From Centropus unirufus (taxonomy: Eukaryota > Chordata > Aves > Cuculiformes > Centropidae), in the NCBI GenBank assembly GCA_013397695.1, contig VYZI01000287.1, positions 1 to 64,000 of the forward strand: a stretch of 64,000 nucleotides of DNA, written 5' to 3'. A model generated the notes under the pieces. It was given only the letters and a program-made list of their open reading frames with translations. It searched no databases and had not been told where the DNA came from. Within the stretch, counting starts at the first letter, position 1. Each line of letters begins with the position of its first letter. Below, piece by piece: positions 12,476 to 25,200 of this stretch. The position numbers and the translations under genes were made by a program.

Positions 12476-15400
12476 GATTAAATATCAGCTTAATAGAAGA
12501 AACTCAAAACAGTTTTCAGCCGCTAGATATGATAATAGGATTTCAGTATCAGAACATCAATGTTGTACTCTACTGGACTCAGCAAAGTAAAACAGGAACT
12601 GGCCCATGGAACAGGCGGTGTAGACATCTGGCTAGACTATCAGATCAATGAGCTCAGTTAAGCAGCGCAGTCCTGCACTCTGTGCTGCTCACTCCAGAGC
12701 TCAGAAGGCCAGTCTGGGGAGGCCAAGGTGGATAGGCTGAGCTCATTCTGGGGTGAAGAGCCCTTCCGAGAAGCATCATCTTCATCCTCTGGAAAAAAAA
12801 TGATTATATCAACACCTTGGCTCCAATCCAGCGCTTTTCTTTCCTTTTGCTTTTCCCTGTAGAAAATATGTAGGTGAAATTTGCTAGCATATTGCTCCTC
12901 TTGCTGAGAGGAGTGTGCCAGCTTTGTAGAAGAGGGAGATACCATTCCCAATAAAGTTTCACTCTGTGACTTTCTCAACATCCAATATTTTACCAATTCT
13001 TTTGCCGAGGCCACTTTTGCTTCAGGAATGCAGACATCTCAGAAGAGAATTTGAGGATGTATAAGGTCATTCCTTGTGATCATGGGTTATAAACCAACTG
13101 GATTGTGATTTCAAGAGAATTGGATACACTGATATAATGAGCTTAAGACCCATGTGACAATTCTCTCCGAAATAAAGTTGTAATTCAGTATTTTTGATAA
13201 TGTAACACTAAATCTAATAGAAGAATGTTGTCTTTCTCAACTTTTCATAGTGAATTAGATTAACCCTGCACACTCCTGCCTGCACGCTTGGCTTGGCTTC
13301 AACAGGGATGTTAATAAGTATGTGAATTTAAGCAGATGGACAGTCACGGCTTTACAAGAGGCACCAACTGGTATCAGTAGAGTAAAAACCACACGTGATG
13401 TGCCAACAGTCATAAAACCATGCAGCCCTTTCGCATTCCCTTACTATCTTCATTTGTTGGTATACAGAGGTGCAAGTCCTCATAAGTACAGCAAACTTCT
13501 TTCTAGAAGTCTAGGTTCTCTGAGCATTGAGCGACTTGCAGATGTTAGTGGAGGCTTTTCAACAGAGTTCCCTCCTGTCTTCTGGACAGAAACATGAGAA
13601 ACATGGTCCATGCAATGAAATAGTATGGGACACCTTGGGACAGATTATCACAGTGAGGGATAAAAAAAGCAGCCGAACCTTTGTGGTTCCACTGGACTCC
13701 TGGTGGAATTATATTATAAGACAAAAATTTCAAAGCTCGAATTGATTTTAGGTTTTTGAAGGACCTGTTTGGTGATTAAAGATTTCAGGTCTCCACTAAA
13801 GCTTTCAATAATATTTCTAGCATCAAAACTCTCAGAAAGATGGATGTATAATGGATCAATAAGAGGAATGATTTTTGCATTGCCAACCTGTTCTTTGCAG
13901 TCACATGTTAAAGATGAAGTGGGTATATTTTCTGTCAATCCATGGCTTTTCAGAAATTACTTGGCCTCCACTGAGCCACTTTTCTTTGCTGCTATCATGT
14001 CATTGATAACTATTTATAAATACTATAGATGCTTCACTCATGCAAAAAGGAACCCCAATAGCAGGTTAAGGCTCTCCAGGCTTCCATTCCAATCTTCTAT
14101 CATTTTCTGTGCTGTGTAAATAAATTCTGTCCCACAAAATGGCAAGGTTGAACACATAGAAGCAGCAATTGGAAAACGGTTTGAGGGGCACACATCTGGC
14201 TCTTGGACAGCCTTCCAGCAGGCAAAGACCTGCAGCCCAAACTGAACGGCCTGTGCTAAATTTCTGATCACATTGTAGCTGTGATGGTCTACAGATATGA
14301 GAGACACTGACTGCAGGAAGAAATAACACCTTTTTTTTATGGTATAGGTGAAAAATATCGAGGTTTTCAGGCACAAACTTCTCTGCAGATAGAAAAAGCT
14401 AGAATGCGTGTCTGTTTTTATGGCCCAGTCAGCAGGTCTAATCAAAGATATCATCATGTCCTGACAGATTTGTCCCATAATTGGACTTGACAATGCTGAG
14501 CCTCCATGGAGACCGTGGCACCCCTGCACACAGTGGGAGCTGAGCAAAGCAGGGAGGTGGCAGCAGGAAGTGAGAAGAGGGGGAAAACCTCACCATGTGT
14601 GCCCACAAATCTCACCTCTACTCAGCAAACCTGCATGAGGCTTTAATTTCCCCTCAACCCTCAGAGACCCCAGCTTCCCTCCTAATTCAGATACTGTTCC
14701 TGACATCTCTATCCAGTCAGCCCTCAGCCCCATTGCTCTTCTTCCAGCTTTCTGGCAAGCCCTCTCACCACCCCGGCAGTGGCCACCCAGCAGCTGCAGG
14801 CTCTGCAGGTACCCATTAGCATCCATCACCTGACAGAGATGCTACAGATGAACACGAGAAAAACATCACAGCTCTTCACTGAGCACAAGTTCAAAGCTCT
14901 TCTTTCCAGGGGGACACTTAATGAATCAAGGTCTCAAATGAGAGACAGAAATCACAACAGAATAAATCGTATCACTGCAAGATTGGTTCAGAAGTGCTAA
15001 GAGGGGCAACACAAAATATCAGTGTTCCTTCTTAACACTAAAATAATGGATTTAGTATTACACAAGGAGTCTAGAGAACTGTTTTTTTAAAAAAGGCAAA
15101 GATTTTAAGTCACCCGCTGCTTTTACAGGCTTGGTTACTTCACCTTGTGAACAGTTCAAGACCAGAAGTATTTCAGGTCCTGTATTAACTAGACTCACAC
15201 AAAATATGCCCTAAATGCTCCTTTTTTTGGGGCCCCCTTTATATGTTTACTTAGACTTGAACTCGTACTAAATGTGGAACTGCAAGATTTTTAAATGATG
15301 AGTCAAACTCATAATGTAACAGAAGTCATAAGAGGAAGAGTCCTTCCGATAGTTCCTTTGCAGCAAAACCACTTACGGTAAAGACTGGGGTAAATGGTAA

Positions 15401-15958
15401 AGAGGATGTAGAGCTGCTGTGTTCTGGTGTTGTGTATGGGGGATGATGCAGGTGGTGCCCAGAGTGACACGGTTTCTCCCTGAAGCTGCTTCCACCTCTG
15501 TCTTTCCCTGGTCTGGGGTCATGGTGACTGTACAAAAGCACTGATGTCTGCAGCAAGCTGGTACTGGGGAGTGAGGCATTTCAAGAGACAATGCGAGTGC
15601 TCCAGTAGCCGTATACCCTGGAGACTGATTCTGTGAGGCAAAAAATCTGTCCTGTGACCAGAGAAAGGGCTTTGCCTTGCACGCACCAGATCAGCACCCT
15701 AACTTGTGCCTAGGTCCTTTTATTGAGGAAGCCAAAGCAATATTGCCCTCCACTGGTCCCGAAACTCATTTAGCTGCTAATGTGAGTTGGACAATATCAT
15801 TGTCGGTACCATCAGGGACACTTTGAAACCAAGACTCAGATTCCTGAGACACGTTGGTGTTGTTCCATCTGTGCTAAGAGCTCTTGTTTTTCAGCCTCAG
15901 CTGCACCGCGGCAGTCACTATAAGCGGCAGTGGTGTGACTGTGCCCTGGGAGAGGTGT
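12476..15958. other. Intergenic DNA, no gene recognised
   Basis: The minus strand at 14038-14547 is open for 169 codons, the longest unexplained minus frame. It is followed by another open stretch at 13714-13938, separated by several stops. I recognise no domain. The regions may be chance or a very old pseudogene. Confidence 0.5.
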
Positions 15959-15963
15959 GAGCT
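15959..15963. repeat. Target-site duplication, left copy (GAGCT)
   Basis: The five bases directly before the LTR match four of five bases in the right copy at 16631-16635 (GAGCA). The last base differs, which fits an old insertion. Confidence 0.55.
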
Positions 15964-16630
15964 TGTCCTGGTTTTGGCTCAGCTAGGGTTAATTTTGTTC
16001 TTAGTAGCTGCTACGTTTGGGATTTAGTATGAGAATGCTGTTGATAACACATATTGGTTTAGGTGTTGCCAGGTATTGTTTATGCTCAGCTGGGATAAAG
16101 TTAATTTTCTTCCCAGGAGCTGCTGTGTTTTGGGTTTAGTAAGAGAACAATGTTGTTAAGGCACTGATGTTTCTAGTTGTTGCTATGAAGGACCTTTTCA
16201 TTTTCCCATGTTTTACAAATGTACAGGTGCGCAAGGAGTTGGGAGGAGCATATCCAGGCAATTATCCCAGGCTGGCTGAAGAGGTATTTGATGTCTTATC
16301 ACATCATGCTCAGTATATCAAGAGGAAGTAGCTCAGGGGCCAGACCTCACTGACCTGGGATCACTGCTTCGGACCGGCTGTGCCAGCAGGTGTCAGGAAA
16401 TCAGGTCGTGAGAACCTGCATTCAATTGTGCAGCATTTGTTTTGTATATTCTTTATTAGTAGTATTGTCATTGCTCTTCTTCTCCCTTCCTTTGTTGTCC
16501 TAGCTGTCTTGATGTCAACCCACAAGTTTTATTTCACTTCCCCATTCTCCCCGTCTCATCGGGGGAAGAGGGAAGTGGGGGAGAAAGTGGCTGCAGGGTG
16601 CTGGTTAATGGTTAGGGTTAAACCATGACA
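15964..16630 (+). mobile_element. Solo LTR of an avian ERVL-type endogenous retrovirus
   Basis: This 667-bp element begins TGTCCTGGTTTTGGCTC and ends GGGTTAAACCATGACA, giving matching TGTC/GACA ends. It holds the features I know from common avian ERVL-type LTRs: a GGATTTAGTATGAGAA block, a promoter-like ATGCTCAGTATATCAAGAGG (TATA region near 16309), a CATTTGTTTTGTATATTCTTTATTAG block, TGTCAACCCACAAGTTTTA and a purine-rich end. A 5-bp direct repeat with one mismatch flanks it (GAGCT before, GAGCA after), as expected for an ERVL target duplication. No gag, pol or env sequence adjoins it, so it is a solo LTR from recombination. The first ~107 bp is duplicated in tandem (see findings). Confidence 0.88.
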
Positions 16631-16635
16631 GAGCA
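16631..16635. repeat. Target-site duplication, right copy (GAGCA)
   Basis: The five bases directly after the LTR pair with GAGCT at 15959-15963 with one mismatch. Confidence 0.55.
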
Positions 16636-18540
16636 GCCTCGCCTCTTGGGGGGACCAGCACTCTGTGAGGGATTTTTGGTCAGGGGAATCTGTTACTCAG
16701 CTTTTACTCAAAGCAGAAGGAAACTCAGTGTGAGCTCTGGCATTGTCCAACATGAGCCACCCTAGGGAATGGATTTGGTGTTGTCAAACAGTGATATTCC
16801 TATCCAGTAAAGCCTGCGGGCCCACTAAATATTTCATATTTGTAAAGCTTGGGATATTATGTTGAAAACACACGCTTTCAGCTCTCCTGTCTGTTGGTTC
16901 TCGCTGCTAGCTGAGGGGCCCTCCTCACGAAACCTCTGGGCCCACCCTACAGATCCCAGCAGTGGCTCCAAAGCACCCAATGAAGCCAGCATCACTTAAA
17001 CCACCTAGCCAGATCCCAGCATCCAGCAGCTCCATGCTAACAGCGAGGGAGATGAAATACTGCCCATCGTGCTTTGAGGACTGTCCAAGGGCTTTGCAGG
17101 CAGCGCTGGCCTCTGCAGGCTGCAGGTTTATTTCTTGGGAGCGTGGTGTGGAGTTGCGTGGCACCAGTGGGTTTCATGCATGCAGGTGACAAGAAGGAAG
17201 CCTGTTAGGTGATAGGTATTTCTGGTACAGTGAGCAGCAGTGAAATGATTAACTGCCCTGGCATTTAAGTGACCGTAATTAGGCTTCCCGTGAACAGCCC
17301 TTTGAGATAAATAATAGAAATTCACACCTATCTGGGTCCTATAGCTTTCCAGCCTATTTGGGGCAGGCTGAAATTAGGTGTGTAAATCTCCTTGAACACT
17401 TTGGGCACGCTGCAGTTGTCTTAAGGAGCTCTGGCAGGCACTGACTTGGCCTCCCTAGTTCAGTCTTTTAACCCGCTGTTCCTAGCATCACCTCCATGAA
17501 TAAAAATGTTCCTAGTTTGCAAGTCAGGCTTCCTGGAAAATTGCTCTTCTAAGGAGCCACAAATCTTACTACTGTCTCAGCAAGGCTTGATATACCCAGA
17601 AGAGCTGTGGGAAATAAGTCCAAGACTGCAGTGGCTGGTTGAAGTATGAAAGATTTTAATCTTCATACACTTATTGTGACCAATTATATATAAGAACAAC
17701 TTCTTTATTTTCCACCATTGCTTCCTTTCAGTGAAGATGAAAGAGGTGCATGGGAGCAGCTTGGATGCCAGGGAGGTTTCTTGCAGAGTTAAGGACTTGA
17801 TTTTAGAATAATTTCTGTTAAGTCACCAGGAAAGATCATGGACTCAGGAGTTTTGCAGGATATTAAGAATTATATCGACCCTTCCCGAGCTATCTGCAAA
17901 TCCTGTGCTGGTGTGATAAATAACCCCATGGTTACCAAAAGGTGGGGAACAACCAATGTCCTGCCAAACAAGCAGTCTGTTTTCCAGACAGTGAGGTAGT
18001 GAGAGCTCCAGTTGTTGTTCTAATGCTGTTAATGGGTGACAGTATGCTAATTAGTCAGATTAACTAAGCAGGTGAGTCATGCACTAACCCTTCTTGAAAG
18101 AAAGTGCCCATTTTGAGATGCTAAATGAGAACATAAATGCAATCAGGCATAGAATTCTTGAAAGATAAGGCAAAAGCAGACCTGCTTGTTAATGGAGCCA
18201 GTGAAATTAATTCTGCTTTGGAAAGGGGTGCAGTTTTTTATATTCAAGGTTCATTTTAATGGGGAAGGGTTCAAAACCTTCAGATCTATACCATGTATTT
18301 CACTCAGATCTCAGTAGCTTTAATGACCTAACATAACAAATATATTTCTGATCTTCTCTGGTATGTTTGCACCTTCAGGAAGATGACTTCTTTAATTTTT
18401 TTAATTAGAGGCATTCAGATGTTTCAAATGAAGACAAAACTATAATATTCTGAAAAAACACAAAGCTCTCTCATCTATAATTGATGGGAAAGCATTCAAA
18501 ATGTTTATTGTGGATGCTTAAGGTCTTCTACTGAAAAACT

Positions 18541-18563
18541 ACAGTTTCCCCACGGGAAACTGT
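18541..18563. repeat. Perfect 10-bp inverted repeat with 3-bp loop
   Basis: ACAGTTTCCC, CAC, GGGAAACTGT. The two arms are exact reverse complements. Confidence 0.9.
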
Positions 18564-19194
18564 GGGCATTGATGCTTGCAGGACCCCAGATGCGGTCCTG
18601 ACATGGTGCTGGGAGTGACTGCTGAGGAGGGTAAGGGCAGGAGGGTGCCTTTCTGTAGAAAAGCTACTCCTTGTGGTTCAATCATCATGCCTATATGTGG
18701 TGTCTGCTTGTGCCAGCCCCTCCAGCATCTCTTCCAGCACTGGGGGTGAAAGACGCATCTCCGTGCATATGTGAGCCAGAGAGGTGAGGGACTGCCGCCA
18801 GGGGGGCTAACACTGGCCAAAAGCTCTGAGGGAACAATTGCCAGGGTGTTCTGTGGTCATCAGGCCATTGTTAAAAAAAAACCCTAGGCCTTAACATGAC
18901 TACCCTTGGAGACTGAGTTCTCTATGAAAATGTTCTGCCTCATGCTTGGTTTTGAACTTGCTCTGTCGACTCATCATTTGCTGGAACTGGTCTTTTCCTT
19001 AAAGATTTATGACCCTTCCAGTCTGATTTCAGGGCAGCTGTTTGGCAGAAGCGTTGCCAGAAGCGCTGGCTCCGCTAGTCTGCTTTCTTTTCTAACCCAA
19101 AGTCTTTCCAGTGCCACTGCAATGGCCACCAGTTTCCACCCCAAAACTGGCTGCACTTAGGTGACTGGTGAAGTGATCCCTATATATATTTGCA

Positions 19195-19245
19195 ATTCTC
19201 TGAAGTGCCTTGAGGCTTGCAAAAGGCACTATATAAATCAATTAA
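19195..19245 (+). repeat. Possible 3' tail of an ancient LINE/SINE
   Basis: The segment TCTGAAGTGCCTTGAGGC followed by AAAAGGCACTATATAAATCA resembles the widespread 'CTTTGAGATC...AAAGGCGCTATATAAAT' tail of old vertebrate retroelements. It is short and the source family is not certain. Confidence 0.5.
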
Positions 19246-22200
19246 TAACAATATCAGAGGTCAGTCAGCCAATAAGAATACAATTTAGTTTAATGAGAGA
19301 TAAATAAGACAGACAGAGTGAGAGGGGAAGGGAGCTACAAGGCTCCCTACTCGGTGCCAGGCTCTAAATACTCCAGCTCCTTGCTTTATCGCAGTGATCA
19401 TCAGAAATACAGGAGATAATGGTGTCATTGCCATTTCTTAGTCCAGTGTAATATCTATTACTGGTTTTGATGTCTTACTCAGCTCTGTACCAGTATGATT
19501 TTAGGAAGAGTGTACATTATTTTCGTGAAAACAAATATGAGCATGAGGAAGCATTTTTCCCTTGCGTGCAATTCCTACTAAAGAATTTACATTCTTCTAA
19601 TTTACTGGTTTACTGCACCACTTAGTGCACTCCTGAGATGTGCAGAATGTCCTCGCAGTTAAGAATGTGCAGATGAAATTTACCCTTTTTGCACTGAATC
19701 ACTCACTCTTCCCTTGGAAGTCACCATGCTCTTCCCCCGCTAAATCTCCTTTAAGCAGTCTAATAAAAGAATAGATTATTCCGCATAGTTACAAAATGGA
19801 TCCAAAATGGATGGTTGGCAGTTTATTTGGATTTTAGGACAGTTATATTTTTCGTGACAATTCTGGTACTAAAGCGGTGAAAGAAAAAGCATTGTTTTCC
19901 ATTTGATTCTTCCTATTACATAGGAGTGTGGATGTAGGAATGAAAATTGCCCATTGTAGCCCTAGACAAAAAGCTGGGCTACATCACTGTTATCAAAACA
20001 GTGTTTGATAAGTTGTCAGAAGACAGAGAGGACATGGTGAGATAATGCTTAGTATGGAAGGTGAGCAGATGGGAGAGGCCTGCGTGGCAAAATGAAGAGG
20101 TGTTTTGTGTTTGGGCCACAATATGACACAAGCTGCAAAGCCTCTCGCTGTGTCCGCGTGAACCTGTTGGGGTGTGCTGGTTGATCCCTCAGGTCCCATG
20201 CCCCCCCAGCCTGGAAAGCTGTTAGACAAGGGGACAGCTCCTGTTCAGCCCCTGCGCGTGTCCTTTCTAGGGGCAGAAAGAGCTTGTGCAGTGGTATGGG
20301 TGCTCAGAAATGTGCCAAGGCTCGGTATTATAGGAAGAGCCGTTAGCAGCAGAGCATGACACGTGTGTCTAAAGCAGAATAAAGCAGTACGAAGCACTCG
20401 GGGTGCACAAGCCCACAGCTGTAGGGCAAGGCTGACTTGGGCTCAAATTTGGCAAGTTTAGTGTAGCATCATTTTATGCAGAATCTGCTCACCTGGTTAT
20501 TCCTAGAAACGTCTTTTTTTTTTTCTAGCTCCATCTGCTCTCACTGCATGTCTCTTTGTCTGGCAGTTGCCTACATCATGGTCTAATTGGGGTGTTCAGA
20601 CCTCCGGCCCTGGGGACTAGGTGAAAGGCACCAAAGGAGGAAGAACAGACATTCCTAAAGCTCTTTGACAAAAGCCAAAGCGAATCAGAGCTGCCTTCAT
20701 GTACACCGGCACTTTTGAGGTTGAATTGCCCCAAAATTCTGCTTATATTTTTGAGCCCTTTCACGTGCCTCCAAGCAGCAGTCTGTGCAAATCTGGGGCT
20801 GTCTGCTTCACACTTAGGTAATCCACTTGGAGCAACTCAGATCTGGACATGAAAACATTGCTCTGCAAGGGGGGCTGCTCTTTGTTTTTTCTCCTCTGTG
20901 CCAAAAAAAATCCCAGCCTGAACATCGTGACAAAGGATTAGCACGAGCTGAGGCCAGGGTGCAATGTAAATAGCCAGACAGGGCACAGAATGGCTTCTTT
21001 TCTCAAACTTAACATGCCAAAGCTCTACTGATTTCATTGTCATTATGGTGGTGATTAATTTGACCCAGAGTACTGCCACCCACTGCTAAAGCCTTCACTG
21101 CATCCCTGTTGATAGCTCTCATGACAGAGATTACAGTCTGCCACTGCGTTGTCCATAATTAGTACTTGTCAAAATGAGATTTGCCTATGGTAGCCCACCA
21201 TCCATGAGAAACCCATTCAAAATTAAATTTGCTTTGGAAAAGAGAGGACAGTTCGTTCTCTAATTGGAACTGATGAGTACTGAATGAAGACTTTTTCTCA
21301 TCTATTAAGTGTTGTCTCAGGTCTAAAAAAACATTTTGTGAGTTCTCTCCATAGATATCAGTAAGTGACCCCTGGTGAAGTACAGGGGAGCCACTTCAGT
21401 TCTGCAAATGGGTCCTAAAACTTTTGCATGGTTAATTCCCCAAACCAGCACAGCTTCCTTGCTTCCTCAGAAACAGGGCCCAGGTTAGGGCACAGTGACG
21501 GTCCCTGCTGCATGGCTGATGTCAGCACTGATGCCCATCACCGAGCAATGAGCCCTCAGGAAGGCTGGGCACTGCCAGGGAATACCTTGTGCTGTGGATG
21601 GCACCCAGGGGGATGTTTGGATGAGTCATGCATTTCCAGAGAATGGAAGAGAGGACAGAGTGAAACCACCCAGACCATGGATTGGCTGATGGGCTAGCAG
21701 AGAAATGTGCGGTTTATTTTAGGCTGAACTAGACACGAAGTCTAATATGCTTTTGCAGGCCAAGGTTGTGACTCTTACTCTTTTTTTGCACTATAAGAGG
21801 AATGTCCAGTCTTACTGCAACCTGGAAGGCAAAGGCACGATAGCCACATCCAGCATTTCTAAGGACTGTACCAAAAGGTTTGCTGATTAAACTCTGATTT
21901 ACGGGGCCAGCGCACAGCCTTTGCCAACATGAGTCACGCAATTAGCCAGGGGTATCTGGTCTTGTTACTTCCAGGTCAAGAAGTTTCCATGTATTAAAAA
22001 AAGGATGAAATGGAGAAGGAAAATATGCAAAAATATCTCAATCAGAATGAGATGCAATTAAGAGTAAAGTCTAATTCAGCACTTTGGTTAGATTCAACTC
22101 TACTTGTCTCTAGAACAGTAACTCAGCCACTAGAAGTGCATCCAACCCAGCTTGTATTGAAGCCTGTAGCTGACTCGGAGAAGGCAGGGCAGAGATGGAC

Positions 22201-25200
22201 CGGGTTTGATTTGAAGTGGGTCAAGCTCACCCCACAAGGACTGGCCCCACATATCACTGGAGAAAGCAGGGTGAAGGCAGGGGCAGGCCGTCTTTCCATG
22301 CCAGATCTTGGGAAGGGAAAGGAGAGCAATGTGAGTTTTTTTCGGGACTGTGCTGGGGGCTCTGTTTACAGCAGGCACTCTTTCCTTCAAACACTAGCAT
22401 TTCATGTTTTTTTTTAAAAATGAACCTGGGATGGATGATGAGATGGTAAATGCCCTCAGAATAAGTAACCATATTGGGATCAACTGAAGTTGATTGCAAA
22501 TGACATTTTCCACAGGGCAAACATGAGAGCTGGGGTTTTTGTGATGAGAAGCATGAGTCCTTATAGCTATGAAAATTGTTCTGCCTCAAACCACTATCTA
22601 AAAACAAGAGGAGTGAATCCAGAGGATGCCTATGAATCCTTGTGCTAGTCAAAACAGACCACTGTAGGAGAAATGCTATATATTTTCATTTTGGTTACTG
22701 GCATTGCTCAGTAGCTCTTGAAACCAGTAAAATACATCATGGCAAAAGTGAATGCTTGAAGAATAATTCACAAGAGGTGGTGGTGTGCCAGATGCAATTC
22801 TTCACAAATGTCTTTAATTTTCTTCCACTGAAAGAAACAAAAGAACTTTAAAAACAACACTACTTTTTAAATGAGTGTCTAGCCATTGATAAAGTGCCAC
22901 ACTTTCCTGCAGGAGGTTAATTAACCTTTATGGAGTCCTGTTTGTAAACACCATTCACTAAAGCTTATCAGGTTGGACTCTGTACCCGACTCCTGCACAG
23001 CCCGATTACAGCTTTCATCCTCATCTTCAGCGGAAATACTGTTAAAAAGAGAAAGTTTCATCTTGAATAGTTCCCCAGTGATCAGTCTGATCAGCTCTGA
23101 CCTGGGCAAGTTCCAGGGATGCTTACTAACGAAGGAGAAACCTCACTGCAAAGCTTCAACCCTTTGCAGCCCTGGATTGCATTACTGTATGGTAGAAACC
23201 TTCTGGTCTTCTCTGCACTGGTCAATGTGCAGCTGAAGATGCAGGTCAGCTGGAGACAATCTCAAAAAGGAAAAATCAGATGTAAAAGTCAGTCAGGGAG
23301 AAGAGATTGAATCACAGGGCTAGAGAAAAGTGAAGACTGGTAGTCTTTGGGTTTGCAAAATGAGCTGCTGCGAAAAGAGTGGGAATAAACAGTTCTCCTC
23401 ATCCACTGAGAGCAAGAGAAGGAAAAGCAGCTTTGAAGATTGTGTCATTAGGGAAAGTTTTAGATGGTTTAATTGTGGACCTAAAGTTTCGGAAAATATT
23501 TGTTTTCTTTTTCAGCTTCTTCCAAGAATCCTCTCTTTAAACTAATGAGACATTAAGGTAGGCATTAGGAAGCATTTCCTAATGATGACAATATCCTGTC
23601 GCACATTGCTATGAGGGTTGGGCGAGTCAACGTCTGCTGGGAATGTGCTGGGCATCGTCGACCCTGCTGTGACATGGGGGAGGCAGAGGATGACCTCAAC
23701 AAGCCCCAGTCAGTCCCGTTTCCTGTCACTCTGGCAAGTCTGAAGATTTACTTTCACCCTGAAGGTAATCAGTCAGTCGTGATTTTGACCTACAGTTTAA
23801 TGTGCTCTCTTGCTATAGTTACAGACATCCTCCTTCTGGTTATGCTCCCTGCTGTGACTAATGGCATCTTTGCAGTTAAAGAGTGGTTTTTAAAGAAAAA
23901 GATCCAAATTGCAGTGCTGTTACAGAGTTTACAGCTTATAGCAAAAACCAATGGCACAGCAGTCCTTACCATGCCCTATGAACTTGATGTTTTTCGGATG
24001 CAAACATCTATGTGGATATTTATACCTTTCTGAAAACCCCAAATACACAGAAAGCAACAACTTTTTTTTGCTACTATTTTTTTTGGGGTGTTCACTATTC
24101 CCAGTGAAGTGCATTTGAAGGTTACTCCATTAATACAAAATATTCTTGATCAGTCAAAATTCTTTAAAAACTGAAGAGTTTTGCATGAATGCAACCAAAA
24201 AATGGAAACAAGTTTGCAAAGAATCAGGAAATGAATACCACAGAAGATACCAAGATACAAACCAAGCTTTATAGTCATGATTCTTCCAGGTGTTTTTTTA
24301 AGGTGTTTAAGGATAGCATGAGGGACCATTTGTTAAAGAGAAAATCATAAAGATTTTAAAGCTGTTTTGCAAGGTGCATCTTTCCTTAACCATTAATAAT
24401 TATTCTTTCTGTAAACACTTGCAGTGATTTGAAGGCACTTTTCCAAACTGAAGAAATGGGGTTTAGATTAAGCGAGGTAACCACTTCAAAGAAATTCAGC
24501 TGATTTTGTGAATGTGTGTGTGTGTCCATGCAGATGCTGAAGGGAAAGAAAAATTTGGGAAAATGCTGCATTTGTTTAAATCTCCTGTCTATAAATAAGT
24601 TCCCTGTATCTGTTCACCTCTAAGGCAAATTCCAGGGCAGCAGATCACAAAAGCTAATGCTACCTGTCCAAATTTTTTACTCTGTGTGACAAGAAAATCA
24701 GCAGAAAGTACCTCAGGTATTGCTTTTCTTAGATAAGACTGCAAATGTCACCTGGATGCTAATTGGAGTCATTGTACAATTGTGTTAAATGCCCCGTTCT
24801 TATTCAATATTGTGGCAGGTAACATAGTACCTGTGTTCTTCAAGAAAGGATCAATGACACAAAGGCAGTTTTCTGCTGCAGGGAGAAAACAGACAATTAG
24901 AAAATCACTATTTGTATTCACTCTGTTTACACTGGTTGACCACATCTCTTGCCAGTGAGCATTTCTCTCTAGCTTCAGAAATACACAAATATATCAGCAC
25001 CAGAAGTCTCCTCTCCTTTTACTTTGCAATTCAGGAATGCTTTATTAATCAACGCAAGATGCATTCATTGAACTGGATTAATCCTGCATAAGTAATTTTG
25101 AAATTTCCTGCTGAAGTTATTTTTCATTTCTGGGAACAAATCATTTATTTGGATTTTCATATATCAGGATCACAGAGATTTGCCACAGTCAGATTTTAAT

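Noticed and set aside
22010..22652. Overlapping 132-135 codon frames on both strands
   Set aside because: Both strands are open in several frames, which points to chance and not coding.
23611..24033. Plus-strand 140-codon frame with a hydrophobic stretch
   Set aside because: The hydrophobic segment looked membrane-like, but there is no homologue I recognise, no flanking exon and no splice pattern.
24510..24525. Short GT dinucleotide run
   Set aside because: It has only about six or seven units, too short to list as a microsatellite of interest.
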